DNA from: Polaromonas sp.
GTDB lineage: Bacteria; Pseudomonadota; Gammaproteobacteria; Burkholderiales; Burkholderiaceae_C
Direction: 5' to 3'
Assembly (NCBI GenBank): GCA_028292745.1
Contig: JAQGLT010000098.1
Coordinates: forward strand, 1-46,341
DNA length: 46,341 nt
Shown piece after piece: positions 14,372 through 21,828 of this stretch. Position numbers and translations under genes: made by a program. Under the pieces are notes generated by a model, which saw only the letters and a list, made by a program, of their open reading frames with translations, was not told the DNA's origin and did not search any database. Numbering within the stretch: the first letter of the stretch is position 1; each line of letters starts with the position of its first letter.

Positions 14372-15617
14372 TTATAAATTCGATGTTGTCGTGATCGGCG
14401 CGGGTGCCGCCGGGCTGTTTTGCGCTGGCCAGGCCGGCCAGCGGGGCTTGCGCGTGCTGCTGCTGGACCACAGCGACAAGGTGGCCGAAAAAATCCGCAT
14501 CTCCGGCGGCGGGCGCTGCAACTTCACCAACCGCGATGCCACGCCGGCCCAGTTCCTGAGCGAGAACCCGCACTTTTGCCGCTCGGCCCTGTCGCGCTAC
14601 ACACCGCAGGACTTCATCGAATTGCTGCAAAAGCACGGCGTTGCTTTTCACGAAAAGCACAAAGGCCAGCTTTTTTGCGACCGCTCGGCCGAGGACATCA
14701 TCAACCTGCTGCTGGCCGAATGCGCTGCCGGCCAGGTGACGCACTGGCAACCGTGCAGCATCAAAAGCGTGGTTTACGCAGACAGTGCAAGCGCTGGCCG
14801 CTATCAATTACACAGCGACCGGGGCTTGATCGAAGCGCCGCAAGTCGTGATTGCCACCGGCGGCCTGTCGATTCCGAAGATCGGCGCGACCGATTTCGGC
14901 TACCGGCTGGCCAAGCAGTTCAACTTGCGCCTGGTCGAGCCCAGGGCTGGTCTGGTGCCGCTGACCTTCGACGGCGACCACTGGGCGCCCTACGCCCAGC
15001 TGGCCGGCCTGGCGCTGCCGGTGCGGATCGAAACCGGCCCGGCAGACGCTACTTTGAAGCAGCGCAAAAAAGCGGCGGTGTTTTCCGAAGACTTGCTGTT
15101 CACCCACCGGGGCCTGAGCGGCCCGGCGGTGCTGCAAATCTCCAGCTTCTGGCGCGAAGGCCAGCCCATCCGCATCAACCTGGCGCCGGACGCCGACCTG
15201 GCCGCCCTGCTGCTGCGCGCCAAGGCCACGTCGAAAAAGCTGATCGCCAACGAACTCGCCAGCCTGGTGCCCAGCCGCCTGGCCGACGCCTGGGCCAGCC
15301 AGGACGCCGCGCTGCAGCGGCCCATCTGCGACGCCACCGACAAGGCGCTGCAGGGCCTGGCGCAACGCCTGAGCGACTGGCAGCTCACGCCCAACGGCTC
15401 GGAAGGCTACCGGAAAGCCGAAGTGACCGTCGGCGGCGTCGACACCCGCGACCTGTCGTCGCAGACGATGGAGTCGAAGCAGCCCGGCCTCTACTTTATC
15501 GGCGAGGTGGTGGACGTGACCGGCTGGCTCGGCGGCTACAACTTCCAGTGGGCCTGGGCCAGCGGCTTGGCCTGCGCCGAGGCGCTGGCGGCAAGGCGGG
15601 CTGAACTGGCGCTATGA
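14367..15617 (+). CDS. HI0933/YhiN-family FAD-dependent oxidoreductase
   Basis: A 416-residue flavoprotein of the HI0933 (YhiN, aminoacetone oxidase-like) family. The N-terminal FAD-binding fold is FDVVVIGAGAAGLFCAGQAG, followed by the family signature KIRISGGGRCNFTNRD. The body has VIATGGLSIPKIGATDFGY, LLFTHRGLSGPAVLQISSFW and, near the C-terminus, AEVTVGGVDTRDLSSQTMES with GEVVDVTGWLGGYNFQWAWASG completing the FAD site. The physiological substrate is unknown. The start is TTG 14367, because the FAD fold begins six residues later and no ATG or GTG lies suitably upstream. That TTG is part of a dispersed repeat, and no ribosome site is visible. A weaker repeat remnant lies within it at about residues 137-150. 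Confidence 0.9.
   Translation: MTYKFDVVVIGAGAAGLFCAGQAGQRGLRVLLLDHSDKVAEKIRISGGGRCNFTNRDATPAQFLSENPHFCRSALSRYTPQDFIELLQKHGVAFHEKHKGQLFCDRSAEDIINLLLAECAAGQVTHWQPCSIKSVVYADSASAGRYQLHSDRGLIEAPQVVIATGGLSIPKIGATDFGYRLAKQFNLRLVEPRAGLVPLTFDGDHWAPYAQLAGLALPVRIETGPADATLKQRKKAAVFSEDLLFTHRGLSGPAVLQISSFWREGQPIRINLAPDADLAALLLRAKATSKKLIANELASLVPSRLADAWASQDAALQRPICDATDKALQGLAQRLSDWQLTPNGSEGYRKAEVTVGGVDTRDLSSQTMESKQPGLYFIGEVVDVTGWLGGYNFQWAWASGLACAEALAARRAELAL
14776..14815 (-). repeat. Possible ATAGCTG repeat remnant in flavoprotein gene
   Basis: On the minus strand: GTGTAATTGATAGCGGCCAG, then CGCTTGCACTGTCTGCG. It keeps ATAGC, the GCGC spacing and an AGTGC-like end, but is too diverged to be sure. It is translated as DSASAGRYQL. 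Confidence 0.35.
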
Positions 15618-15641
15618 TGCGCGGTTATGGTCAGTTTTCTG

Positions 15642-15652
15642 ACTGCTATAAT
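15642..15652 (+). promoter_or_regulatory. Extended -10 promoter of rpsU
   Basis: TGCTATAAT (15644-15652) is a perfect extended -10 element (TGn-TATAAT), with only a weak -35 upstream (TTATGG, 15625-15630). It lies 83 bases before the rpsU ATG and 26 bases after the flavoprotein stop, as expected for a highly expressed ribosomal gene. Confidence 0.65.
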
Positions 15653-15734
15653 CTTAGGCTTTGCTAGCAAACCCGCACCTGGCCTGATCCTGATCAGATC
15701 AATTAAGGTGCACATCCTTTGGATCAATTCATCA

Positions 15735-15947
15735 ATGACCACCATTCGCGTAAAAGACAACGAACCCTTTGACGTGGCGCTGCGCCGCTTCAAACGCACC
15801 ATCGAAAAACTCGGCCTGCTGACCGATCTGCGCGCCCGCGAGTTCTACGAAAAGCCCACCGCCGAGCGCAAGCGCAAGAAGGCTGCTGCCGTCAAGCGCA
15901 ACTACAAGCGCATTCGCGCCATGCAGTTGCCCAAGAAGCTGTATTAA
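15735..15947 (+). CDS. rpsU: Small ribosomal subunit protein bS21
   Basis: A 70-residue, highly basic protein of the 30S subunit near the mRNA exit/anti-Shine-Dalgarno region. The sequence ([20 protein letters not shown] at the start, [20 protein letters not shown] in the middle, PKKLY at the end) is full-length S21. The ATG at 15735 gives the standard start; upstream frame extension to 15627 is promoter DNA. A clear terminator follows 34 bases after the stop. As is common for bS21, the ribosome site is poor (no GGAG within 15 bases). Betaproteobacterial bS21 genes normally lead into yqeY, as here. Confidence 0.97.
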   Translation: MTTIRVKDNEPFDVALRRFKRTIEKLGLLTDLRAREFYEKPTAERKRKKAAAVKRNYKRIRAMQLPKKLY

Positions 15948-15980
15948 TCAGAACTGATTTTTCGCCTTCCGGCAGCCCAA

Positions 15981-16010
15981 GCCCGCAAGAGGACGCTCTG
16001 CGGGCTTTTC
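15981..16010 (+). terminator. Rho-independent terminator after rpsU
   Basis: GCCCGCA (15981-15987) pairs with TGCGGGC (15999-16005), loop AGAGGACGCTC, followed by TTTTCTGTTTT. It separates rpsU from yqeY and probably reduces yqeY expression relative to rpsU. Confidence 0.85.
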
Positions 16011-16062
16011 TGTTTTCAGCGCCCTCTTTTATCCTTTACCCGCACCTTTCAGGAGCCCTGCC

Positions 16063-16524
16063 ATGACACTCAAAGAAAAAATCACCGAAGACATGAAAAC
16101 CGCCATGCGCGCCAAGGACAGCGAACGCCTGGGCACGATCCGGCTGCTGCTGTCGGCCATCAAGCAAAAGGAAGTGGATGAGCGCGTGGTGGTGGACGAT
16201 GTGATGGCGGTGGCCATCGTGGACAAGCTGATCAAGCAGCGCAAGGATTCGATCGAAGCCTTTCAGAAGGCCGAACGCAAGGACCTGGCCGACAAGGAAG
16301 CGGCAGAGCTTCTGGTGCTGCAAGCCTACTTGCCTGCCCGCCTGAGCCCCGAGGAAGTCACGGCGGAGGTCAAGGCGATTGTTGCCTTACTCGCCTTGGA
16401 ACTAGGCCGCGCCGTCGGTCCAGCCGACATGGGCAAGGTCATGGGCGCTGTCAAAGCCCAGCTGGCCGGCAAGGCCGACATGGGCCAGGTCTCGGCGGCA
16501 GTCAAGGCAGCGCTGGCGGGCTAA
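16063..16524 (+). CDS. yqeY: GatB/YqeY domain-containing protein
   Basis: A 153-residue helical protein homologous to the C-terminal tRNA-binding domain of GatB. The YqeY pattern is clear: LKEKITEDMKTAMRAKDSER at the start, LGTIRLLLSAIKQKEVDER, then AAELLVLQAYLPARLSPEEV and the end motif ADMGKVMGAVKAQLAGKADM with final AAVKAALAG. The exact role is unknown; a tRNA or amidotransferase link is usually proposed. ATG 16063 follows AGGAG about 8 bases upstream. It normally lies between rpsU and dnaG; here dnaG does not follow, and a decayed gene pair and convergent pmbA take its place. Confidence 0.92.
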   Translation: MTLKEKITEDMKTAMRAKDSERLGTIRLLLSAIKQKEVDERVVVDDVMAVAIVDKLIKQRKDSIEAFQKAERKDLADKEAAELLVLQAYLPARLSPEEVTAEVKAIVALLALELGRAVGPADMGKVMGAVKAQLAGKADMGQVSAAVKAALAG

Positions 16525-16537
16525 ACCGCCAAGAAAA

Positions 16538-16886
16538 TCAGCTTGTTCTGTCTGCTTCGGCAGCACCCGACGAAAAGAAAAATTTAACGATGGCTGCAAA
16601 AGCCAGCCCGGCTTGTGCCACGGTGGCGGCAATCAACGCCATCAGGCGTGTTGCCGTCAACCACCTTGTAGTCGGAAAAATGGCCCACCACCCAAGCCAC
16701 CAGCACCAGTAGGTAAACGCCTCCATTGAGCCAGGTGAACACCTTGACGACAGCTTGAATCAAGGTGTCCTGCTGGGCACTGTGCTTGCGCCAGCGCCTT
16801 TCACTTAGGCTTGCCTCTTCCAGCGAATTGTCCGCCGACAACCCTGGAATCGTCTCGGTCTCGCGCGGCTCTCCTGGCGCGACCAT
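16538..16886 (-). pseudogene. Two-TM small membrane protein, frameshifted
   Basis: From ATG 16886 the frame gives a soluble start (MVAPGEPRETETIPGLSADN), a helix and a membrane segment (GGVYLLVLVAWVVGHF), then runs out in unlikely sequence. Near 16660 the coding signal moves to another frame, which continues TRLMALIAATVAQAGLAFAA with IVKFFF and stops at 16538. Joined, these would be a protein of about 116 residues with two membrane helices, so a one-base indel is likely. It starts 3 bases after the end of the RHH-like gene, so the two were an operon. Convergent with yqeY (14-base gap). I do not recognise the family. A sequencing error is the alternative to a real frameshift. Confidence 0.55.
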
Positions 16887-16889
16887 AAG

Positions 16890-17107
16890 TCAGCCAGGCA
16901 TCACGATTTCGCGAATGCTGCCATCAGGGCTCTGGATCAAAACCTTGCCACCTTTTCCTTGGTGGCCTCGGTGATGAAGTCGGCGATGGCCAGACTGCGC
17001 CGCATGGCTTCTCCGCCAGTAGGCGTATCGAAACGCTTTTGCAGCCGCTGCAGAGCCTGGTCGGTGCTGGAGCCGACATCAAACTTCAATACACGTACAT
17101 CAGCCAT
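16890..17107 (-). pseudogene. Ribbon-helix-helix-like small protein, frameshifted
   Basis: From ATG 17107 (preceded by GAGGTG) the frame reads MADVRVLKFDVGSSTDQALQ, then RLQKRF and GGEAMRRSLAIADFITEATK, then stops at 16937 after 56 residues. If one base is removed near 16950, the frame continues as KVLIQSPDGSIREIVMPG and stops at 16890, just before the two-TM gene. The helix pattern and the '...LIQ.PDG..REIV.PG' ending resemble ribbon-helix-helix (CopG/Arc-like) regulators or antitoxins. That both genes of this pair need a single-base correction suggests decay of a small mobile or toxin-antitoxin-like unit, or two local sequencing errors. Confidence 0.5.
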
Positions 17108-17185
17108 GCGATCACCTCGTTGGAAAAACTTGATAAACCAATATAAAACTATAAAGGTGAATTTTTAATACTTCAAATTGACCTT
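17108..17185 (-). promoter_or_regulatory. AT-rich upstream region of the RHH-like pair
   Basis: Low-GC stretch in a high-GC background (minus strand TTTATAGTTTTATATTGGTT, then TATCAAGTTTTTCC before GAGGTGATCGC-ATG). Likely holds the promoter of the small gene pair. The base composition suggests the pair is foreign. Confidence 0.4.
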
Positions 17186-17199
17186 TTTATCACTGCCAA

Positions 17200-18609
17200 T
17201 CAACTCCCGGCCACCTTCATCCGGTTGACCAGAATCGACCCGACGGTCTTGGCGCCATAGTTGTAGGTGTCGGCGCCCACGGCCTGAATCCCCAGCAGCA
17301 TGTCCTTCAAGTTTCCGGCAATCGTGATTTCTTCCACCGGAAATGCGATCTCGCCGTTCTCGACCCAAAACCCGGAGGCACCGCGCGAATAGTCGCCGGT
17401 CACATAGTTCACGCCCTGCCCCATCAGTTCGGTGACGAACAGGCCCCGGCCCAGCTTGCGCAGCATGGCGTCCAGGTCGTCGCCAGCCCGCGTCTTGCGG
17501 CTCGTGAGGGTCAGGTTGTGCGAGCCGCCGGCGTTGCCAGTGGTCCGCATGCCCAGCTTGCGGGCCGAGTAGGTGCTCAGGAAATAGCCTGCCACGCGTC
17601 CGGCATCGACCACCTGGCGGGCGCTGGTCTTGACGCCCTCGTCGTCGAATGGCGAACTGCCCTTGCCCTTGAGCAGGTGCGGATCTTCGCTGATGTCGAT
17701 GTGTTTCGGAAAAGCCAGCTTGCCCATGCTGTTGGCGAGAAACGTGCTTTTTCGGTACAGCGCACCGCCGCTCACCGCCTGCACGAAGCCGCCCAGCAGG
17801 CCGGCGGCCAGCGGCGACTCGAACAGCACCGGGCATTCGACGGTCGGAATCTTGCGGCTTTTCAGGCGGGCCAGCGCACGTTCGGCGGCATAGCGGCCGA
17901 CGGCTTCGGGCGCGGCGAGCTCGCGGAAGTCGCGCATCGAGCTGTACCAGGCGTCGCGCTGCATCTGCTTGCCCTTGCCGGCAATCGGCGCCACCGACAG
18001 GCTGTGGCGCGAGCTGGCATAGCCGCCGCGAAAGCCTTTGGTGTGGGCGCTGAAAAAATGGCTTTGCTGGGCCGACACGCCCGCGCCTTCGCTGTTGGTG
18101 ATCAGGCGGGAGGTCTCCATGGCAGCGGCTTCGCACTGCAGGGCGAGCTGAGCGGCTTCCTCGGAAGTGAGGGTCCAGGGGTGGAACAGGTCGAGCGCGC
18201 GATGCTCATGGGCAATGTCCTGCTCGTCGGGCAGGCCCGAGGTGTCGTCTTCGGCCGTGAACCGCGCGATGTCATAGGCCGCCTTCACCGTCTGCTGGAT
18301 CGCGGCTTTTGAAAAATCGCTGGTGGCGGCATTGCCGCGCTTCTTGCCGACATACACGGTGATGCCGAGGGATTTGTCCCGGTTGCGCTCGACCGATTCC
18401 AGCTCGCCCTTGCGCACGCTGACCGACAGGCCGCAGCCTTCGGACGCCTCGGCGGCGGCGTCGGTCGCGCCCAGCTTTTTCGCATGGCCGAGCGCGGTAT
18501 CGACCAGGTCCTCGAAAAATTCGCGGTGGTAACTGAAACCCGCCTCAGGCTGGCTGGCTTTCCTTGGGGAAGTCGTGCGGGGGGAACGGGCAATGGATTT
18601 TTGGGTCAT
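17200..18609 (-). CDS. pmbA: TldD/PmbA-family metalloprotease
   Basis: PmbA (TldE) subunit of the TldD/TldE heterodimeric protease, which degrades unfolded peptides and matures microcin/CcdA-type substrates in the cytoplasm. It has 469 residues from ATG 18609 (MTQKSIARSPRTTSPRKA); the longer frame to 18675 would overlap darP and encodes a false hydrophobic leader. The family features are visible: EGCGLSVSVRKGELESVERN, KSLGITVYVGKKRGNAATSD, FESPLAAGLLGGFVQAVSGG and, near the end, GNAGGSHNLTLTSRKT followed by TELMGQGVNYVTGDYSRGAS. PmbA lacks the TldD zinc motif, as expected. Divergent from darP with only 25 bases between the starts, as commonly seen for this pair. Confidence 0.94.
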   Translation of the reverse strand: MTQKSIARSPRTTSPRKASQPEAGFSYHREFFEDLVDTALGHAKKLGATDAAAEASEGCGLSVSVRKGELESVERNRDKSLGITVYVGKKRGNAATSDFSKAAIQQTVKAAYDIARFTAEDDTSGLPDEQDIAHEHRALDLFHPWTLTSEEAAQLALQCEAAAMETSRLITNSEGAGVSAQQSHFFSAHTKGFRGGYASSRHSLSVAPIAGKGKQMQRDAWYSSMRDFRELAAPEAVGRYAAERALARLKSRKIPTVECPVLFESPLAAGLLGGFVQAVSGGALYRKSTFLANSMGKLAFPKHIDISEDPHLLKGKGSSPFDDEGVKTSARQVVDAGRVAGYFLSTYSARKLGMRTTGNAGGSHNLTLTSRKTRAGDDLDAMLRKLGRGLFVTELMGQGVNYVTGDYSRGASGFWVENGEIAFPVEEITIAGNLKDMLLGIQAVGADTYNYGAKTVGSILVNRMKVAGS

Positions 18610-18634
18610 AGGGGTAGCTATGATACTGACTGCC
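18610..18634. promoter_or_regulatory. 25-base divergent gap pmbA/darP
   Basis: Only 25 bases separate the two start codons. TATGAT (18619-18624) could serve as a -10 for darP, with a transcript starting within a few bases of the ATG; the complementary strand holds TATCAT for pmbA. The promoters must overlap each other's 5' coding ends, implying very short leaders. Inferred from spacing only. Confidence 0.35.
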
Positions 18635-19255
18635 ATGAACACCAAAAATACAAAGCCCGTTCCCAAGGCCATCAAAGGCTACTGGTCCAACGGCCGGTTC
18701 GTGAAACCCGAAGAAATCGCCCTGGAGGAAGTGGGCCCGCCCAGCAAGACCCAGCTCAAGGCCGAGGCCGGCGAAAAGCAGGCCCTCGGCGAAGCGCTGC
18801 TGACCTTGCGCGCCGACCTGATGGCCCGTCTCGACCTGCCCGAAAAGCTGCTCGACGCGCTTGCCCAGGCCCGAAAAATCACCAACTTCGAGGGCCGGCG
18901 CCGCCAGATGCAGTTCATCGGCAAGCTGATGCGCCCGCTTGACGCGGAGCCGATCCGCGCTGCGATTGACGAGCAGGCCAACGGCTCGGCCGACTTGACG
19001 CTGGCCCTGCACCTGGCCGAGCAGTGGCGCGACAAGCTGATTGCCTCGGACGAGGTGCTGAGCGACTGGCTCACCGAATACCCGGCGACGGATTCGCAGC
19101 AGCTGCGCGCCCTGATCCGCCAGGCCCGCAAGGACATTGCCAAGCCGGAAAGCCCAGGCGAGGCGCCGCGCCACGGCAAGGCTTACCGCGAAATCTTCCA
19201 GTTGGTGAAGCTGGCGATGGCTGCGCAAGCCGGCGCACCCGACACACCTGCATGA
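18635..19255 (+). CDS. darP: Ribosome-associated protein DarP (YjgA, DUF615)
   Basis: A 206-residue protein of the YjgA/DarP family, a late 50S ribosomal subunit assembly factor. Diagnostic stretches are LPEKLLDALAQARKITNFEG, RRRQMQFIGKLMRPLDAEPI and RQARKDIAKPES with the C-terminal KAYREIFQLVK. ATG 18635 (MNTKNTKPVPKAIKGYWSNG) is chosen; the frame from 18575 would overlap pmbA. Its stop overlaps the mogA start by 4 bases (ATGA), so the two are co-translated. The link between ribosome assembly and molybdopterin synthesis here is probably operon convenience. Confidence 0.94.
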   Translation: MNTKNTKPVPKAIKGYWSNGRFVKPEEIALEEVGPPSKTQLKAEAGEKQALGEALLTLRADLMARLDLPEKLLDALAQARKITNFEGRRRQMQFIGKLMRPLDAEPIRAAIDEQANGSADLTLALHLAEQWRDKLIASDEVLSDWLTEYPATDSQQLRALIRQARKDIAKPESPGEAPRHGKAYREIFQLVKLAMAAQAGAPDTPA

Positions 19256-19863
19256 CAAGCGCCGACACTTCCGCTGCCGGCTACGATGCGGTGAAAGTCG
19301 GCATTGTCTCGGTGAGTGACCGCGCCTCCAGCGGTGTTTACCTCGACAAGGGCCTGCCGGCTCTGAAGGACTGGCTGGTGCGCGCCCTGCACAACCCGCT
19401 CACCTTCGAGGAGCGGCTGATTCCCGACGAGCAGGCGCACATCAGCGTCACCCTGATCGAGCTGGTCGATGCCGGTTGTTCGCTGGTGCTGACCACCGGC
19501 GGCACCGGCCCCGCGCCGCGCGACGTGACGCCCGAGGCCACGCTGGCCGTGGCGCACAAGGAGATGCCCGGCTTTGGTGAGCAGATGCGGCAGATCAGCC
19601 TGAAATTCGTGCCCACCGCCATCTTGTCGCGCCAGGTCGCGGTGATTCGGGGCAACAGCCTGATTCTCAACCTGCCCGGCCAGCCCAAGGCGATTGCCGA
19701 AACGCTGGAGGGCTTGAAGAACGAAGCGGGCGAATCGGTGGTGCCCGGCATTTTTGCCGCCGTGCCTTATTGCATCGACCTGATCGGCGGGCCCTACCTG
19801 GAGACCCGCAGCGACGTCTGCCAGGCTTTTCGGCCCAAAAACGCGGTGCGCACGCCAAAATAA
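19252..19863 (+). CDS. mogA: Molybdopterin adenylyltransferase
   Basis: Adenylylates molybdopterin before molybdenum insertion, the step needed for the molybdenum cofactor of enzymes such as the NasA encoded in this window. It has 203 residues. The MogA/MoaB motifs are VGIVSVSDRASSGVYLDKGL, the loop LVLTTGGTGPAPRDVTPEAT and the C-terminal RGNSLILNLPGQPKAIAETL. The ATG at 19252 is inside the end of darP. I rejected the frame start at 19024, which lies wholly within darP. The GTGP and DVTPEA residues of the active site are intact. Confidence 0.95.
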   Translation: MTSADTSAAGYDAVKVGIVSVSDRASSGVYLDKGLPALKDWLVRALHNPLTFEERLIPDEQAHISVTLIELVDAGCSLVLTTGGTGPAPRDVTPEATLAVAHKEMPGFGEQMRQISLKFVPTAILSRQVAVIRGNSLILNLPGQPKAIAETLEGLKNEAGESVVPGIFAAVPYCIDLIGGPYLETRSDVCQAFRPKNAVRTPK

Positions 19864-19922
19864 GCATCAAACAGTGCCCTGGCGTAGTCAGGTCATGCGC
19901 TGACAGCTATCAAAACAATAGC
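19863..19922 (-). repeat. ATAGCTG dispersed repeat, copy 6
   Basis: On the minus strand: GCTATTGTTTTGATAGCTG, then TCAGCGCATGACCTGACTAC, then GCCAGGGCACTGTTTGATGC. A full-length, well-preserved member between the convergent mogA and cysE genes; it could also fold at the transcript ends of both. Confidence 0.85.
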
Positions 19923-19963
19923 ATTTCTTCAGCGGCCGCCAGTGCCAGTGCGCGGTTGCCCGT

Positions 19964-20743
19964 TCATTTCCCGACCAGCTGGTTCAGCTTGTCGGCCTCG
20001 AAATTTTCCTGCAGGGCGGCGTCCTTGGGTACGCAGTCTTTTTTTGCGGTCATTGACGAGCCGGACAGCTTTTCAATCGCCTGCCACAGCAGCGCGATCT
20101 GGTGTTCCTGGCCCGAGGCGTTGTCGATCAGCCCGCGCAGGGCCTGGCTCAGCGGATCGTCGCTTTGCGTCACGCCGTAGGCTGAAAACCCCATCTGGCT
20201 GGCGGTCTGCTCGCGCTTCACGTCGGCACCGGCCTGGATGACGCGGGCCGGGTTGCCGACCGCCGTCGCGCCTGCCGGCACCGGCTTGACGACCACCGCA
20301 TTCGAGCCGATCCGGGCGCCGTCGCCGACGGTGAAGCCGCCCAGCACCTGCGCGCCCGCGCCCACCACCACGTTTTTACCGAGCGTGGGATGGCGCTTGG
20401 CGCCCTTGTACAGCGCGGTGCCGCCCAGCGTGACACCCTGGTAAATCGTGCAGCCGTCGCCGATTTCCGCCGTCTCGCCCACGACCACGCCCATCGCATG
20501 GTCAAAAAAAACGCGCTCGCCAATTCGGGCGCCGGGATGGATCTCGATGCCGGTCCAGGCGCGCGTCAGGTGCGAGATGAACCGCCCCAGCCATTTCAGG
20601 CCATGCATCCAGCACCAGTGTGCCCTCCGGTGCAGGATCACCGCATGCAAGCCGGGGTAGCAGGTCAGCACCTCCCAGCGCGTGCGGGCGGCCGGGTCGC
20701 GTTCGAGGATGCACTGGATGTCGGAGCGGAGTCGGGAGAACAT
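19964..20743 (-). CDS. cysE: Serine O-acetyltransferase
   Basis: Makes O-acetylserine from serine and acetyl-CoA, the carbon skeleton for cysteine. It has 259 residues from ATG 20743 ([20 protein letters not shown]); GTG 20749 would add two residues. The N-terminal helical part ([20 protein letters not shown]) is followed by the left-handed hexapeptide-repeat helix ([40 protein letters not shown]), with the catalytic Asp/His in [11 protein letters not shown], and [19 protein letters not shown]. The C-terminal tail is longer than in minimal enzymes. It starts 11 bases after the trmJ stop, an operon pairing common in proteobacteria. Confidence 0.95.
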   Translation of the reverse strand: MFSRLRSDIQCILERDPAARTRWEVLTCYPGLHAVILHRRAHWCWMHGLKWLGRFISHLTRAWTGIEIHPGARIGERVFFDHAMGVVVGETAEIGDGCTIYQGVTLGGTALYKGAKRHPTLGKNVVVGAGAQVLGGFTVGDGARIGSNAVVVKPVPAGATAVGNPARVIQAGADVKREQTASQMGFSAYGVTQSDDPLSQALRGLIDNASGQEHQIALLWQAIEKLSGSSMTAKKDCVPKDAALQENFEADKLNQLVGK

Positions 20744-20753
20744 GAGCACGAGT

Positions 20754-21587
20754 TTAGGAGGCGGCAGGGGTATCGGCTGGCGCCGGCGGATTGCCCCGGA
20801 CAGGCACAGTCTTATCGGCCGACGGGCGCGCCGCCAGCATGGCCTTGGCGACGCCGCGCAGGATGTGGATTTCCTCCGAGCTGAGACCGGCGCGGTTGAA
20901 CAGCTGGTTCAGGCGCGGCATGAGTTTCTTGGGCGATGCCGGGTCCAGGAAACCAATGCCGATCAGCGCCTCTTCCCAATGCCGGAGCATGCCGCTGACG
21001 GCGGCCGCATCGGCCAGCCGGGGCTCGGCCGCCGCCGCCTGCACGGAAAAGCCACCCAGCGCTTCGCGCCAGTCATAGGCGATCAGCTGCACTGCCGCAC
21101 CCAGGTTGAGCGAGCTGAAGCTCGGGTTGGTCGGGATGCTCAGCGCCACATGGCAGCGATAGACATCCTCGTTCTGCATGCCGAAACGCTCGGAGCCGAA
21201 CAAAAAAGCAACCGAATCGGGCTTTTGCGCATTCTGCGCCTGCGCAGTCAGCTCTTTATTTGATAGCGTATCGCCCGAACCCAGCAGTTCGGCGAAATGC
21301 GCGCGCGGTGCCCGTGTTGGCGGGCCAAAGTCGCGCGGCGTCATGGCGGTGGCGCAGAGGTGGGCCATGCCGTCCAGCGCTTCGTCGAGTGTCTCAACAA
21401 TCCGCGCGTTGCTCAGCACATCGAGCGCGCCGCTGGCCCGCTGGATGGTTTCCTCGCGCCGCAGCACATTGGCCCAGCGCGGCGCCACCAGCACCAGGTC
21501 GTCAAAGCCCATGACCTTCATGGCGCGGGCGGCGGCGCCCACATTGCCGGCGTGGCTGGTGTTGATCAGGATGAAGCGGGTTTTCAT
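20754..21587 (-). CDS. trmJ: tRNA (cytidine/uridine-2'-O-)-methyltransferase TrmJ
   Basis: SPOUT-family enzyme that 2'-O-methylates position 32 of tRNA anticodon loops. It has 277 residues from ATG 21587 ([20 protein letters not shown]). SpoU motifs are [40 protein letters not shown] and [22 protein letters not shown]-terminal helical extension follows ([37 protein letters not shown]), as in full-length TrmJ. A dispersed repeat is translated in frame at about residues 107-122 ([16 protein letters not shown]), between the first motif block and the FLFGSERFG loop, probably in a surface loop. Confidence 0.94.
   Translation of the reverse strand: MKTRFILINTSHAGNVGAAARAMKVMGFDDLVLVAPRWANVLRREETIQRASGALDVLSNARIVETLDEALDGMAHLCATAMTPRDFGPPTRAPRAHFAELLGSGDTLSNKELTAQAQNAQKPDSVAFLFGSERFGMQNEDVYRCHVALSIPTNPSFSSLNLGAAVQLIAYDWREALGGFSVQAAAAEPRLADAAAVSGMLRHWEEALIGIGFLDPASPKKLMPRLNQLFNRAGLSSEEIHILRGVAKAMLAARPSADKTVPVRGNPPAPADTPAAS
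21220..21268 (-). repeat. ATAGCTG dispersed repeat, copy 7, inside trmJ
   Basis: On the minus strand: CGCTATCAAATAAAGAGCTG, then ACTGCGCAGGCGCAGAATGC, then GCAAAAGCCC. It keeps GCTAT, AGCTG, the GCGCAGG block and the end spacing, and stays in frame with trmJ. Confidence 0.7.
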
Positions 21588-21742
21588 GAATGAAGCGGCA
21601 ACTGAAAAAAAAGAAGGAAGGCGCCGGGCCGCGCACGGGTCAAGCCGCAGGCGCGTCGGGGTGCGTCAAGGCAGGAAGCGGTGATTGTCGCCGGTCTTTT
21701 TGACGCGGCCTCAGCGATCCGCGAAGCCACCGCCAGACAATG

Positions 21743-21764
21743 AACCGGTAAAATAGCCGGTTTT
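21743..21764 (+). promoter_or_regulatory. Hairpin with -10-like loop upstream of suhB
   Basis: AACCGG (21743-21748) and CCGGTT (21757-21762) flank TAAAATAG, whose TAAAAT resembles a -10 box; TTTT follows. It could be the suhB promoter or a short hairpin in the leader. No good -35 is visible 17 bases upstream. Confidence 0.3.
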
Positions 21765-21828
21765 CTGCCTGCCCGGTTACCGGGCTGCAGCCTTGGCTGT
21801 TTTTCCTGGCCGCTCTTTACCATCCTTT

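Noticed and set aside
17165..18136. Alternative 323-codon minus-strand frame over pmbA
   Set aside because: Out-of-frame shadow of pmbA with Arg/Gln-rich composition and no motifs.
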